Shown here: one piece after another, positions 54,155 to 62,633 of the stretch
How positions within the stretch are numbered: position 1 is the stretch's first letter
Layout of the letters: each line of letters opens with the position of its first letter
Origin: Flagellimonas flava
GTDB lineage: Bacteria > Bacteroidota > Bacteroidia > Flavobacteriales > Flavobacteriaceae
DNA length: 64,000 nucleotides
Assembly (NCBI RefSeq): GCF_900129665.1
Contig: NZ_FQWL01000009.1
Location: 1-64,000, forward strand
Direction: 5' to 3'
Notes under the pieces: generated by a model
What the model saw: only the letters and a program-made list of their open reading frames with translations
What the model was told of the DNA's origin: nothing
Databases searched by the model: none
Made by a program: the position numbers and the translations under genes

Positions 54155-54847
54155 ATGAAAAGAACAACTAAGTTTTTGATGGGGCTAGGAGCACTGGCTG
54201 TAACAGGTCTGGTACTTGTTTCGGCAGATCATATCGATGCCCCATCATCTATGGGAACAACAGCTGACATCGCTGATTTCTACGCCTTTGAACCTTCCGA
54301 GAATTCGGATAACACCGTTTTTATCGTTGACGTCCAATCCAATGTTTTACCCGAACTCGCCTATGGCAATTTTGATGAGGACGTGCTATTGGAAATCAAT
54401 ATTGATTTGGACGATGATTTAATTGAGGATAAAGTAATCCAAGCGATTCCAAGGAATGGACGGATGTACTTTTTTGGTCCAGCAGAGCCTTCCCAAACTG
54501 GATTAAATGGCAGCATTCTTATCGACGCGCCATTGGGAGATGTGGAAATTTCAAGCGCAACTGCTATTGTGGAAACCACTTCGGACGGGGTTTCGCTATT
54601 TGCCGGGCCGCGACAAGATCCTTTTTTCTTCGATTTTTTCCAGTTCAACGCTGTGATAAATCCAGATGTGGCGTCTGCTCCTGGTGGCTTTTTAGCTCCT
54701 GACACGGCTGCGGACACTTTTGACGGCGCCAACACCTTATCCGTCGCGGTGGAAATCCCAAATAATCTTTTGGGCACACCCACTGCAACCAATGCCCTGG
54801 GGCTTACGGTGTATAATACCTGGGTCACTTCAAATCGAAAACAATAA
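54155..54847 (+). CDS. Exported protein with N-terminal half of DUF4331
   Basis: 230 residues; signal peptide (FLMGLGALAVTGLVLVSA, cleavage before DHIDAPSS). The mature start DHIDAPSSMGTTADIADFYAFEPSE and the strand block EINIDLDDDLIEDKVIQ match the front of DUF4331; the back part of the domain is absent and appears in the next gene. Rich in Asp and beta strands. It starts a plus-strand group of four genes (DUF4331 N half, DUF4331 C half lipoprotein, TPR lipoprotein, TonB receptor). Function of DUF4331 unknown. Two GAACACT copies stand upstream at 54053-54059 and 54107-54113. Confidence 0.83.
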   Translation: MKRTTKFLMGLGALAVTGLVLVSADHIDAPSSMGTTADIADFYAFEPSENSDNTVFIVDVQSNVLPELAYGNFDEDVLLEINIDLDDDLIEDKVIQAIPRNGRMYFFGPAEPSQTGLNGSILIDAPLGDVEISSATAIVETTSDGVSLFAGPRQDPFFFDFFQFNAVINPDVASAPGGFLAPDTAADTFDGANTLSVAVEIPNNLLGTPTATNALGLTVYNTWVTSNRKQ

Positions 54848-54865
54848 TCTCTAAAAACAAAAAAA

Positions 54866-55645
54866 ATGAAATACAATATAAAACTAGTTTTATGTGGGTT
54901 GCTATTTGCCGGTTCCATAAGCTCTTGCAGTAATGACGATGACGCACAGGCAATGATGCCAGAACCAATGGCCACCTGTGATGATAATATCATGAACGGT
55001 GATGAAACCGGTGTGGACTGTGGAGGTTCTTGTGCTCCCTGCGAGACCATGTCCATGGATCCCGATTTTAGTGGAACCTTTACCCAAGTGGATTTTATGG
55101 GACGGCCCGGTATCAATACTACGTTAAGTTTTGATATGGATGGGCAACCCAGTGTTAAGGATGCGCATAACGTATCCGTTCCTTCCGAAATGACCTCCCT
55201 ATTCCAAGTTGGTTTTGAGGCTCGACTGGAACAATACCATGACGTCTATGCCAACAAGCTAGGTCTAGACCCTGCCGATGTAAATTATGAGGCCAATATT
55301 CTAGGTCTGGACGCAACAACATTGACCACAGTCCTATCAGCTGATGTACTTGAAGTCGCTCCCGACCTTCCGACGACCTATTTTGACCCTGGTACGGATA
55401 ATGACAACGATGGTAGACTTTTGGTTCCCGATGGTGATGAAGTAGCCTTAACCGGAAGAAAGCTTACTGATGACATCATAGATGTCTCCTTGATCCTATT
55501 CTTTGGCGGGGCCGAAGGAGATCGTTTTAGCGGGCAAGATCTTAATATGGATGGAAATGCCGACCTGCCCAGATTGACCTCTGATGGAGTTGGTTTTACT
55601 GGTGAGGTACTGACCACATTCCCCTACATAGGCAATCCCGAATAG
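54866..55645 (+). CDS. Lipoprotein with C-terminal half of DUF4331
   Basis: 259 residues. Lipobox SISSC (Cys21), then a Cys-rich linker with NGDETGVDCGGSCAPC (as in other Bacteroidota lipoproteins). The rest resembles the back half of DUF4331: TQVDFMGRPGINTTL, GRKLTDDIIDVSLILFFGG, DGVGFTGEVLTTFPYIG. Gap from the upstream gene 18 bases. Together with it, this makes one complete domain in two polypeptides, one exported and one lipid-anchored, which probably interact. Confidence 0.83.
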   Translation: MKYNIKLVLCGLLFAGSISSCSNDDDAQAMMPEPMATCDDNIMNGDETGVDCGGSCAPCETMSMDPDFSGTFTQVDFMGRPGINTTLSFDMDGQPSVKDAHNVSVPSEMTSLFQVGFEARLEQYHDVYANKLGLDPADVNYEANILGLDATTLTTVLSADVLEVAPDLPTTYFDPGTDNDNDGRLLVPDGDEVALTGRKLTDDIIDVSLILFFGGAEGDRFSGQDLNMDGNADLPRLTSDGVGFTGEVLTTFPYIGNPE

Positions 55646-55667
55646 GAAGTAGGGCTATGAAGAGGAG

Positions 55668-55697
55668 AAGGGAGAGGGCCATTGCGCGCTCTCCCTT
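55668..55697 (+). repeat. Inverted repeat between the DUF4331 lipoprotein and the TPR gene
   Basis: Arms AAGGGAGAG (55668-55676) and CTCTCCCTT (55689-55697) with a 12-base loop. No T run follows, so it is more likely an mRNA stability or attenuation element than a terminator; the TPR ATG follows 32 bases later. Confidence 0.6.
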
Positions 55698-55728
55698 TAT
55701 CAAAAAAACAACGACAAATCCTAAAAAA

Positions 55729-57003
55729 ATGAAACACATCTTTGTCCTTGCCACGTTGCTGTTGGCTTTCGCTTGCAATACCGAACAAGTCACAATTACC
55801 AATCCCGAAGATTATCAAGTATATCTTGAAACAAGTCCCACTAGAAACACGTCGAAATATTTTGAGCTCTGGAATTCAAAAATTACGAAAGACAGCACAC
55901 AGTTGCTGAGTTTTCCCATAGTAGCTGGAGAATACAATAGATACTTTAAAAACACTGGGGACATCACGTATTTGAAAAAGGCCGAAAAAGCATTGAAAAA
56001 GGCTGTTGAAATCGCCGCCATCAACAAATCCGGTTATTACCGGTCCTTAGCTAGAAATTACATTTCCCAACATCGATTTAAGAAAGCTCTGAATTATGCC
56101 TATTCTGCCCGAACCATGGGTAGCGGGGTAAAAGATTCACAAAGCTTACTTTTTGATGTGCATATGGAGTTGGGCAACTATGCACAAGCCGAAAAATATT
56201 TGGACAGTATCAAAAACTTTTCTGATTTCGGTTACCTAATCCGTGCCGCAAAGTGGAACGACTATAAAGGGGATTTAAATACCACCATTGCCCTGATGGA
56301 ACACGCCATGAAGAAAGCAGAGGACGCCAACAACAAATCATTAAAAATCTGGTCGTATTCAAACATAGCTGATTACTATGGGCATGCTGGAAGGTTGAAC
56401 GATTCGTATGAGCATTATTTGAAGACACTTGAGCAAGACCCCGAGAACGCCTATGCAAAAAAAGGCATTGCATGGATCGTCTATTCGTATGAAAAAAATG
56501 GGATTGAGGCCATGAGAATCCTAAATACAGTGGACAACCAGTATAAATCCCCGGACCATTATTTGTTACAAGCTGAAATAGCAGAATTTATGAGTGACGA
56601 GCATAGCCGTGCCGGAAGCTTGGATGCTTATTATAAATTGGTTCAAAATCCTGATTATGGGACTATGTACAATATCCCAAACATAGATGTCTACCTCAGC
56701 ACGAACAGCAATTATAAAAAAGCACTAAAGCTGGCCCAACAGGAAGTAGGGAACAGGGCAACTCCGGAGACCTATTCCGTGCTGGCCTATGCCCATTTCA
56801 AAAACGGTAACTTATCCACTGCAGTAGACATTCTAGAGGAACACGTACAAGGAAAAACCTTTGAACCGGCTGCTTTGCTTAAGGCGTCGGAAGTTTTCAA
56901 GACCGCAGGCCGCACAGAACAGCTTGCAAATCTTAAAAAAGAGCTCTTAGGTTCCATTTTCGAACTGGGTCCCCTTGCAGAAAAAAACATAAACACCCTC
57001 TAG
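55729..57003 (+). CDS. TPR-repeat lipoprotein
   Basis: 424 residues from the ATG at 55729; the frame to 55657 includes a hairpin and no signal. Lipobox LAFAC (Cys14). About eight helical TPR-type repeats (KAEKALKKAVEIAAI, FKKALNYAYSARTMG, YAQAEKYLDSI, DSYEHYLKTLEQDPENAYAKKGIAWI, GNLSTAVDILEEHV). TPRs suggest protein-protein scaffolding on the periplasmic side of the outer membrane. It lies between the DUF4331 pair and the TonB receptor, 31 bases before the latter. Confidence 0.85.
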   Translation: MKHIFVLATLLLAFACNTEQVTITNPEDYQVYLETSPTRNTSKYFELWNSKITKDSTQLLSFPIVAGEYNRYFKNTGDITYLKKAEKALKKAVEIAAINKSGYYRSLARNYISQHRFKKALNYAYSARTMGSGVKDSQSLLFDVHMELGNYAQAEKYLDSIKNFSDFGYLIRAAKWNDYKGDLNTTIALMEHAMKKAEDANNKSLKIWSYSNIADYYGHAGRLNDSYEHYLKTLEQDPENAYAKKGIAWIVYSYEKNGIEAMRILNTVDNQYKSPDHYLLQAEIAEFMSDEHSRAGSLDAYYKLVQNPDYGTMYNIPNIDVYLSTNSNYKKALKLAQQEVGNRATPETYSVLAYAHFKNGNLSTAVDILEEHVQGKTFEPAALLKASEVFKTAGRTEQLANLKKELLGSIFELGPLAEKNINTL

Positions 57004-57034
57004 TAATTTAAAACATTTCCCAAAAAACAAATTC

Positions 57035-59269
57035 GTGAAACATTTAAAGTTTTTAGTTATTGTAGTTTGCTTTTTGTTTGGACAAAACCTAATTGGACAA
57101 ACATTTGACGGACAGGTTTTGGATGTACAACAAAACCCGATTGAAGGAGCCTACATCTTCAATCAAGATACCAAATCCTATTCCATTTCAGATAGTTCCG
57201 GGTATTTCAGGATTGGAGAGACCGGTGTCGGTGACAGTCTGCGTATTGGGGCATTGGGTCATGAAAAATTGAATATTCTTCTTACATCTGGTTCCGTTGA
57301 AGGAAATCTACCTTTTATACTAAACGAGTCTGCCTTGGCCCTAAAAGAAGTGGTAATAACTCCAAACATCAATGCACTCAACGTCATCAGTAAGATAGAC
57401 CTAATGGCCCAACCTGTTGGCTCGTCACAAGAAATTCTGGAAAAAGTCCCAGGGCTTGTAATTGGCCAACATGCAGGGGGAGGAAAGGCTGAGCAATTGT
57501 TCCTTCGGGGTTTTGATATTGACCATGGTACGGATATTTCTATTTCTGTTGACAATATGCCCGTGAATATGGTATCCCATGCGCATGGACAAGGGTATTC
57601 CGATTTGCATTTTGTAATTCCGGAAACTATAGAAAATATTGATTTTGACAAAGGCCCGTACACGGCTGGAAAAGGGAATTTTGCAACAGCTGGATATGTT
57701 GATTTTAATACCAAAAATAGGCTGGATGGTAGCAGCGTTCAATTTGAATATGGTGATTTTGGATGGAACCGCAGCTTAGGTTTGTTCGATCTATTGTCAA
57801 AGAAGAGGGAAAGTGCTTATCTGGCCGCAGAACTACTACAATTTGATGGACCTTTTGAAAGTAGCCAGAACTTTTCCCGAATCAATGTATTTGGAAAATA
57901 CACAGCCCAATTTATGCCCAAGTCCCAGTTTTCAGCCTCGGTATCCTATTTCCGCAGTACATGGGATGCATCGGGTCAGATACCACAGCGGGCTGTTGAT
58001 GCTGGCTTAATCAGTCGCTTTGGAGCCATAGATGATACAGAAGGAGGCCAAACATCCCGATTCAACATAAATACTAGTTTAAAGCAACAGCTGAATGACA
58101 GCAGTTTTATTGAGACCAATGCTTACTGGACCCATTATGACTTTAACTTGTTTTCCAACTTTACCTTTTTTTTGGAAGACCCAGAAAATGGAGATCAAAT
58201 CCAACAAAAGGAATCTAGAAATCTGTTTGGCCTAAACACCGTCTTTCACAAAACGCATTCACAGGATGGTCTTGGGTTAGCCACTAAATTAGGTGGTGGT
58301 TTCCGTACCGATTTGGTCAATGGAAATGAACTTTCAAGCACATTGAACAGGGAGGCCATACTGCGCCGAATTCAATTGGGAGATGTTACCGAAACCAATC
58401 TCTATGGTTTTTTTGAAGCCAAAATGCGCCTAAACAAGTTTACACTGGTTCCCGGCCTAAGATTGGATTACTTTGATTTTGGATATCAAGACTTACTCCA
58501 AGAATTTACGGAAACACAGAACAGAAATGGAAGCGTACTTTCCCCTAAACTAAGTTTGCTTTATGATAACAACCCCAATTTGCAGTTTTTCCTAAAATCC
58601 GGGGTCGGATTTCATTCCAATGACAGCAGGGTATCGGCCCTACGGCAAAGTCAGGAAGTTTTGCCCAAAGCATATGGATTGGACATTGGGACAATTTTCA
58701 AACCCACGCCAAATGGACTTCTAAATGCGGCTTTATGGTATCTGAAATCCGAACAGGAATTGGTTTATGTGGGAGATGCTGGAATCGTAGAACCTAGTGG
58801 GCGATCTGAACGTTTTGGGCTGGATCTTGGATTCAGACAACAAATATTTCCATGGCTCTATCTACACTCAGATCTTACCTATACCCATGCCCGAAGTATT
58901 GATGAGCCAGAGGGTTCCAACTACATTCCATTGGCTCCTGATTTTACAGCTTCCGGAGGAGTAACCCTTGGTAATGGAAGTAAACTAACGGCCGGGTTAC
59001 AATACCGTTATCTAGACAATAGACCAGCCAACGAGGATAACTCCATCATTGCTCCAGGATACTTTGTAATGGATATGAACGCAAACTACGAACTGGGAAA
59101 GGGTCTCCTTGCTAGTTTGAGCATTCAGAATCTCTTTAATACAGAATGGAACGAAACCCAATTTGCCACCGTATCCCAACTGGCCAACGAAGCGACCCCT
59201 GTGGAGGAAATCCATTTTACACCTGGTACTCCCTTCTTTCTAAAGGCGGGCATTCGCTATACTTTTTAA
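57035..59269 (+). CDS. TonB-dependent outer membrane receptor
   Basis: 744 residues from a GTG start. Signal peptide (FLVIVVCFLFGQNLIGQ), a carboxypeptidase-regulatory-like beta domain (about 24-85), plug about 105-225, then a 22-strand-type barrel ending GIRYTF. The plug carries an unusual His-rich motif VSHAHGQGYSDLHF (about 182-195). Size and features fit an importer of a small ligand, possibly a metal complex, but the ligand is unknown. It is the last gene of the DUF4331 group, facing the convergent anti-sigma gene 53 bases away. Confidence 0.88.
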   Translation: MKHLKFLVIVVCFLFGQNLIGQTFDGQVLDVQQNPIEGAYIFNQDTKSYSISDSSGYFRIGETGVGDSLRIGALGHEKLNILLTSGSVEGNLPFILNESALALKEVVITPNINALNVISKIDLMAQPVGSSQEILEKVPGLVIGQHAGGGKAEQLFLRGFDIDHGTDISISVDNMPVNMVSHAHGQGYSDLHFVIPETIENIDFDKGPYTAGKGNFATAGYVDFNTKNRLDGSSVQFEYGDFGWNRSLGLFDLLSKKRESAYLAAELLQFDGPFESSQNFSRINVFGKYTAQFMPKSQFSASVSYFRSTWDASGQIPQRAVDAGLISRFGAIDDTEGGQTSRFNINTSLKQQLNDSSFIETNAYWTHYDFNLFSNFTFFLEDPENGDQIQQKESRNLFGLNTVFHKTHSQDGLGLATKLGGGFRTDLVNGNELSSTLNREAILRRIQLGDVTETNLYGFFEAKMRLNKFTLVPGLRLDYFDFGYQDLLQEFTETQNRNGSVLSPKLSLLYDNNPNLQFFLKSGVGFHSNDSRVSALRQSQEVLPKAYGLDIGTIFKPTPNGLLNAALWYLKSEQELVYVGDAGIVEPSGRSERFGLDLGFRQQIFPWLYLHSDLTYTHARSIDEPEGSNYIPLAPDFTASGGVTLGNGSKLTAGLQYRYLDNRPANEDNSIIAPGYFVMDMNANYELGKGLLASLSIQNLFNTEWNETQFATVSQLANEATPVEEIHFTPGTPFFLKAGIRYTF

Positions 59270-59322
59270 ATCATTTGCTTTTTTGATAAATACCATTTGG
59301 ACATCTGATCGCGAGATTCCAA

Positions 59323-60117
59323 TTAGGAGGAAACCGTTCCCAAAACATAGAGCTGCTCAAGGTTGGGGGATTCACTTCCCCCAGCAGGCTCTAGAGTAAT
59401 TCCAAATGCCTGGGATTGATTTGGATTGGAAAGGGCAAAAACCCCATTTTCATCGGTCTGGAAATTCTCCAACAATCCAACACTTGTAGGGGTCAATGGA
59501 TTTAGCGTAAGGGACCAAACCTGATAATCCATTCCATCTGGAGGTTCCGGAAGGCCCTGGGCATCAATAAAGAGTTGTTTTTCGGTTTCGTTCCAATAGG
59601 CCTTGGCATAGGCTTCAGGCGCCGCCACCTGTCCTCCCAACGGGATAACGGTCACATTCTTGTCCCGAAGTGTTTGCAACAATGCTGTGGTCTTTTCCAA
59701 AGAATCGGATGCTCCGGCTATTTGCTCTTCCAGGGCTTGGATCTCGGTTTCTGCAAGTTTTATATCCGAGCGTAGTTGGTTGTTCTGATTGTAGAAATAC
59801 CCCAATCCAGCCAGTAGAGCAGCTGAAGCGGCCCAACCCACATAGGGCAGCCAACGATTCCTTCCTCTATTGAGGGGAATTAGTTTGGTATCCTCCGACA
59901 ATTCCACCCGGTTCTTAACTGCTTCAAAAGAGAGTGGTTTGTTTGGGGCAGCAGCTTCGGATAAAGCCAATACTGCCGCCTCAATTTCGGAAATTTCCTT
60001 TTTTATTTCTGGATAGGTTTCAGCATATTCTGCCACTTCCAAATTCTCCTTTTCGGAGAGCTGGCCAGCTACGTACAGTTCCAAAATTCCGGATGCTATG
60101 TATGCTTTGGTATCCAT
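59323..60117 (-). CDS. RskA-type anti-sigma factor
   Basis: 264 residues from the ATG at 60117 (the longer frame to 60156 overlaps the sigma gene). N-terminal cytoplasmic zinc-less anti-sigma domain (YIASGILELYVAGQLSEKENLEVAEYAETYPEIKKEISEIE), membrane helix about 88-107, coiled coil about 108-150, and C-terminal RskA domain with PPDGMDYQVWSLTLNPLTPTSVGLLENF. Its start overlaps the sigma stop (TAATG). It holds the sigma factor until a signal in the periplasm, perhaps linked to the facing TonB locus. Confidence 0.88.
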   Translation of the reverse strand: MDTKAYIASGILELYVAGQLSEKENLEVAEYAETYPEIKKEISEIEAAVLALSEAAAPNKPLSFEAVKNRVELSEDTKLIPLNRGRNRWLPYVGWAASAALLAGLGYFYNQNNQLRSDIKLAETEIQALEEQIAGASDSLEKTTALLQTLRDKNVTVIPLGGQVAAPEAYAKAYWNETEKQLFIDAQGLPEPPDGMDYQVWSLTLNPLTPTSVGLLENFQTDENGVFALSNPNQSQAFGITLEPAGGSESPNLEQLYVLGTVSS

Positions 60118-60653
60118 TAGTTTTGTTTCATGTGCTCTCGCAATTGCGAAATGCAATTTCTATTTCTGGTTTTCACGGTTCCCAGAGGGATATCCAAGCT
60201 TTCGGACACTTCCTTTTGGGAATAACCTTTAAAATAAATAAGGTCAATAAGCTCAATACATTTTTGCTTTAAATTTTTGATAAAACCAATTATGCGGTCC
60301 GTATTGACATTCCCATTAGGTTCATCATCGGCTCGCTCCAAAATACCTACGAAGTAATCTGCTGACAGGTTCAGTTTTTGATTTTTATGGGATTTTGAGC
60401 GTAGTTCATCGATTGCGGCGTTTCTGGCAATATTCAATACCCATGTAAAAAACCGACCTTTTGAGCTGTTATAAGCATCAGACTTTTCCCAAACTTTTAC
60501 AAATACATCTTGACAAATTTCCTCTGCAAGTACCTCATCACGGACAATGGTATTGATTGCCCCACAGATATTTCTTGCGTACATGGCATACAATTGCTCA
60601 AAGGCCCTTAAATCCTTCTGCTTAAAACGTTCTACCAGTTCCTCAAGCTGCAT
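60117..60653 (-). CDS. ECF-type RNA polymerase sigma factor
   Basis: 178 residues. Region 2: FEQLYAMYARNICGAINTIVRDEVLAEEICQDVFVKVWEKS; region 4: CIELIDLIYFKGYSQKEVSESLDIPLGTVKTRNRNCISQLREHM. The pair with the RskA anti-sigma overlaps by one base. Convergent with the DUF4331/TonB locus, which it may control. Confidence 0.92.
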   Translation of the reverse strand: MQLEELVERFKQKDLRAFEQLYAMYARNICGAINTIVRDEVLAEEICQDVFVKVWEKSDAYNSSKGRFFTWVLNIARNAAIDELRSKSHKNQKLNLSADYFVGILERADDEPNGNVNTDRIIGFIKNLKQKCIELIDLIYFKGYSQKEVSESLDIPLGTVKTRNRNCISQLREHMKQN

Positions 60654-60696
60654 GCATAGGTTTTAGGTAAAAATAGAGAATGGGGCAATGTCATGC

Positions 60697-60727
60697 AAAA
60701 AAGCGGCCCAATTTGAAGGGCCGCTTT
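60697..60727 (-). terminator. Rho-independent terminator of kdgK-eda
   Basis: Arms AAAGCGGCCC (60700-60709) and GGGCCGCTTT (60718-60727) with an 8-base loop; the minus-strand transcript then reaches T-rich sequence. Confidence 0.88.
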
Positions 60728-60754
60728 GTAATAATGTTTCTTCTTAGGTCGACC

Positions 60755-61429
60755 TTACTTTGCCCTCAGTGTTTTAATCAAATCAATGGTTTGGCTTACT
60801 TTATGGGAAAGACCCTTGTAATCTATATTTCCATCTGCATCCTTGACAAACAGTTTGGACCCCATACCAACGCAATGTACACCAGCGTCAAACCAAGCTT
60901 TTAAATTCTCCTCGGTAGGTTCAACACCACCCGTGGGCATAATGCTCGTCCATGGAAATGGGCCTTTAATGCCTTTTACAAAAGCAGGTCCTCCAACTTG
61001 GGTAGCTGGGAAAATCTTAACCACTTCCGCTCCCAACTCCTCGGCATACGAGATCTCGGTCAAGGAACCACATCCAGGGGACCAAGCGATTTTACGTCGA
61101 TTGCACACCCTTGCCATCTCGGCATTTAAAACAGGGGATACCACAAAATTGGCACCCGATTGAATATACAGCGAGGTGGTACCGGCATCCACCACGGAAC
61201 CGATTCCCAAAATCATTTCCGGGGTTTGAGCGGCTGCATATTTGTTCAATTCCGCAAACACTTCGTTGGCAAAATCACCTCTATTGGTAAATTCAAAAAC
61301 TCTTACCCCGCCTTCGTAGCAGGCTTGAAGCACCTTCTTGCAAACTTCAATATCCTTATGATAGAAAACAGGTACCATTCCTGTTTCCTTCATTTTAATC
61401 GCAACTTCTATACGTGTAAATCGTGCCAT
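60755..61429 (-). CDS. eda: 2-dehydro-3-deoxy-phosphogluconate / 4-hydroxy-2-oxoglutarate aldolase
   Basis: 224 residues. KDPG aldolase fold with VFEFTNRGDF, PGCGSLTEISYAEELGAEVVKIFPATQVGGPAFVKGIKGPFP (Schiff-base lysine in VVKIFPA) and MPTGGVEPTEENL. Cleaves KDPG to pyruvate and glyceraldehyde-3-phosphate. It follows kdgK by 10 bases: kinase then aldolase, completing 2-keto-3-deoxygluconate breakdown from uronates such as alginate or pectin. Confidence 0.93.
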   Translation of the reverse strand: MARFTRIEVAIKMKETGMVPVFYHKDIEVCKKVLQACYEGGVRVFEFTNRGDFANEVFAELNKYAAAQTPEMILGIGSVVDAGTTSLYIQSGANFVVSPVLNAEMARVCNRRKIAWSPGCGSLTEISYAEELGAEVVKIFPATQVGGPAFVKGIKGPFPWTSIMPTGGVEPTEENLKAWFDAGVHCVGMGSKLFVKDADGNIDYKGLSHKVSQTIDLIKTLRAK

Positions 61430-61439
61430 TTCAAATATT

Positions 61440-62480
61440 TTATCGTGCTACTCTTCCGGAAGCATCACCTCCCATTAACTTTTCTACTTCTGCCACTGTT
61501 ACCAAATTGGCATCTCCCTTGATCGTATGCTTAAGACATGATGCGGCTACAGCAAAATCAAGAGCATTTTGATCATCTTCCGGATAGGTTAGAAGTCCAT
61601 AAATAAGTCCACCCATAAAGGAATCTCCTCCTCCAACACGGTCCACAATATCCGTAATTTGGTATTGACGAGTATCATATAAGGTGGTTCCATCATAAAG
61701 TACACCGGCCCAGGTGTTGTGTGATGCGGAAATAGAACCCCTTAATGTGGTAATAACCTTGGAAGCTTTGGGAAATTTCTCCATCATTTGTTGACAGACG
61801 GATAGAAATGCCTCGGCTTTGACATGGTGTCCTTCTGTTTGAACGCTGATACCTTCCGGTTTAATTCCAAAGTGCATCTCGGCATCCTCTTCGTTGCCTA
61901 AGATTATATCGCAATACGAGGTCAGTTCGGTCATAATGGCTTCTCGATCACCGCCGTACTTCCAAAGTTTGGCTCTGTAGTTAAGATCGGTTGAAATAGT
62001 CAGGCCCATTTCGCTAGCCACCTTAACCGCCTCCAGACATGCATCTGCAGCTCCTTGTGAGATGGCAGGAGTAATACCGGTCCAATGAAACCATTGGGCA
62101 TCTTTGAAGACCGTTTTCCAGTCTATCATGCCGGGTTCTATTTCGGACATGGCCGAATGGGCGCGATCATACACCACCTTGCTCCCCCTACTTACAGCAC
62201 CGGTCTCGAGAAAGTAGATTCCCAAGCGATTCCCGCCAAACACAATATTTTGGGTATTCACCCCTCGTTTACGCATTTCCATCAAAGCACATTGACCCAA
62301 ATCGTTTTCGGGCAAACGAGTTACAAAATCTACAGGTATTCCATAGTTGGCCAAGGAAACCGCAACGTTGGATTCCCCACCACCATACACTACGTCAAAT
62401 GAGTTGGCTTGCGAGAATCGTAAAAATCCGGGAGGGGCCAATCTTAGCATGATTTCCCCAAATGTTACTACTTTTTTCAT
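61440..62480 (-). CDS. kdgK: 2-keto-3-deoxygluconate kinase (PfkB family sugar kinase)
   Basis: 346 residues. Begins VVTFGEIMLRLAPPG, has GGGESNVAVSLANYGIPV and the PfkB signature DRVGGGDSFMGGLIYGLL. Phosphorylates KDG to KDPG. Upstream of eda in the same operon; the promoter region (62481-62633) holds two operator-like repeats shared with the divergent LacI gene. Confidence 0.92.
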   Translation of the reverse strand: MKKVVTFGEIMLRLAPPGFLRFSQANSFDVVYGGGESNVAVSLANYGIPVDFVTRLPENDLGQCALMEMRKRGVNTQNIVFGGNRLGIYFLETGAVSRGSKVVYDRAHSAMSEIEPGMIDWKTVFKDAQWFHWTGITPAISQGAADACLEAVKVASEMGLTISTDLNYRAKLWKYGGDREAIMTELTSYCDIILGNEEDAEMHFGIKPEGISVQTEGHHVKAEAFLSVCQQMMEKFPKASKVITTLRGSISASHNTWAGVLYDGTTLYDTRQYQITDIVDRVGGGDSFMGGLIYGLLTYPEDDQNALDFAVAASCLKHTIKGDANLVTVAEVEKLMGGDASGRVAR

Positions 62481-62500
62481 CTTATGTTTCAGTTAATTTC

Positions 62501-62516
62501 GTTAACGTACACGGAA
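62501..62516 (+). promoter_or_regulatory. Operator-like repeat 1 for LacI-type regulator
   Basis: CGTTAACGTACACGGA, identical over 16 bases to the site at 62558. Core GTTAACGTACAC (62502-62513) is an imperfect palindrome around a central CG, typical of LacI-family operators. It lies 21 bases before the kdgK ATG. Confidence 0.75.
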
Positions 62517-62557
62517 AATTTTCAAAAAACAACCTCAAAATAGAGGCATATATATTC

Positions 62558-62573
62558 CGTTAACGTACACGGA
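62558..62573 (+). promoter_or_regulatory. Operator-like repeat 2 for LacI-type regulator
   Basis: CGTTAACGTACACGGA, same 16 bases and orientation as 62501, start-to-start 57 bases. It is 60 bases before the LacI ATG, so it may be used for both kdgK repression and autoregulation. Confidence 0.75.
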
Positions 62574-62633
62574 TTAACACAAATGTAGTATATTGCAGTA
62601 GAATTAAAAAGTTTTTTTCCTCTTTTTAGCCCT

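Noticed and set aside
54361..55116. 251-codon minus-strand frame across the DUF4331 genes
   Set aside because: It lies opposite two genes with clear signal peptides and domain motifs; no signal or family in its translation.
55668..55697. Hairpin as terminator of the DUF4331 lipoprotein gene
   Set aside because: No T run, and genes continue closely on the same strand; listed as a repeat.
57259..57714. 151-codon minus-strand frame within the TonB receptor
   Set aside because: Antisense shadow of the plug domain.
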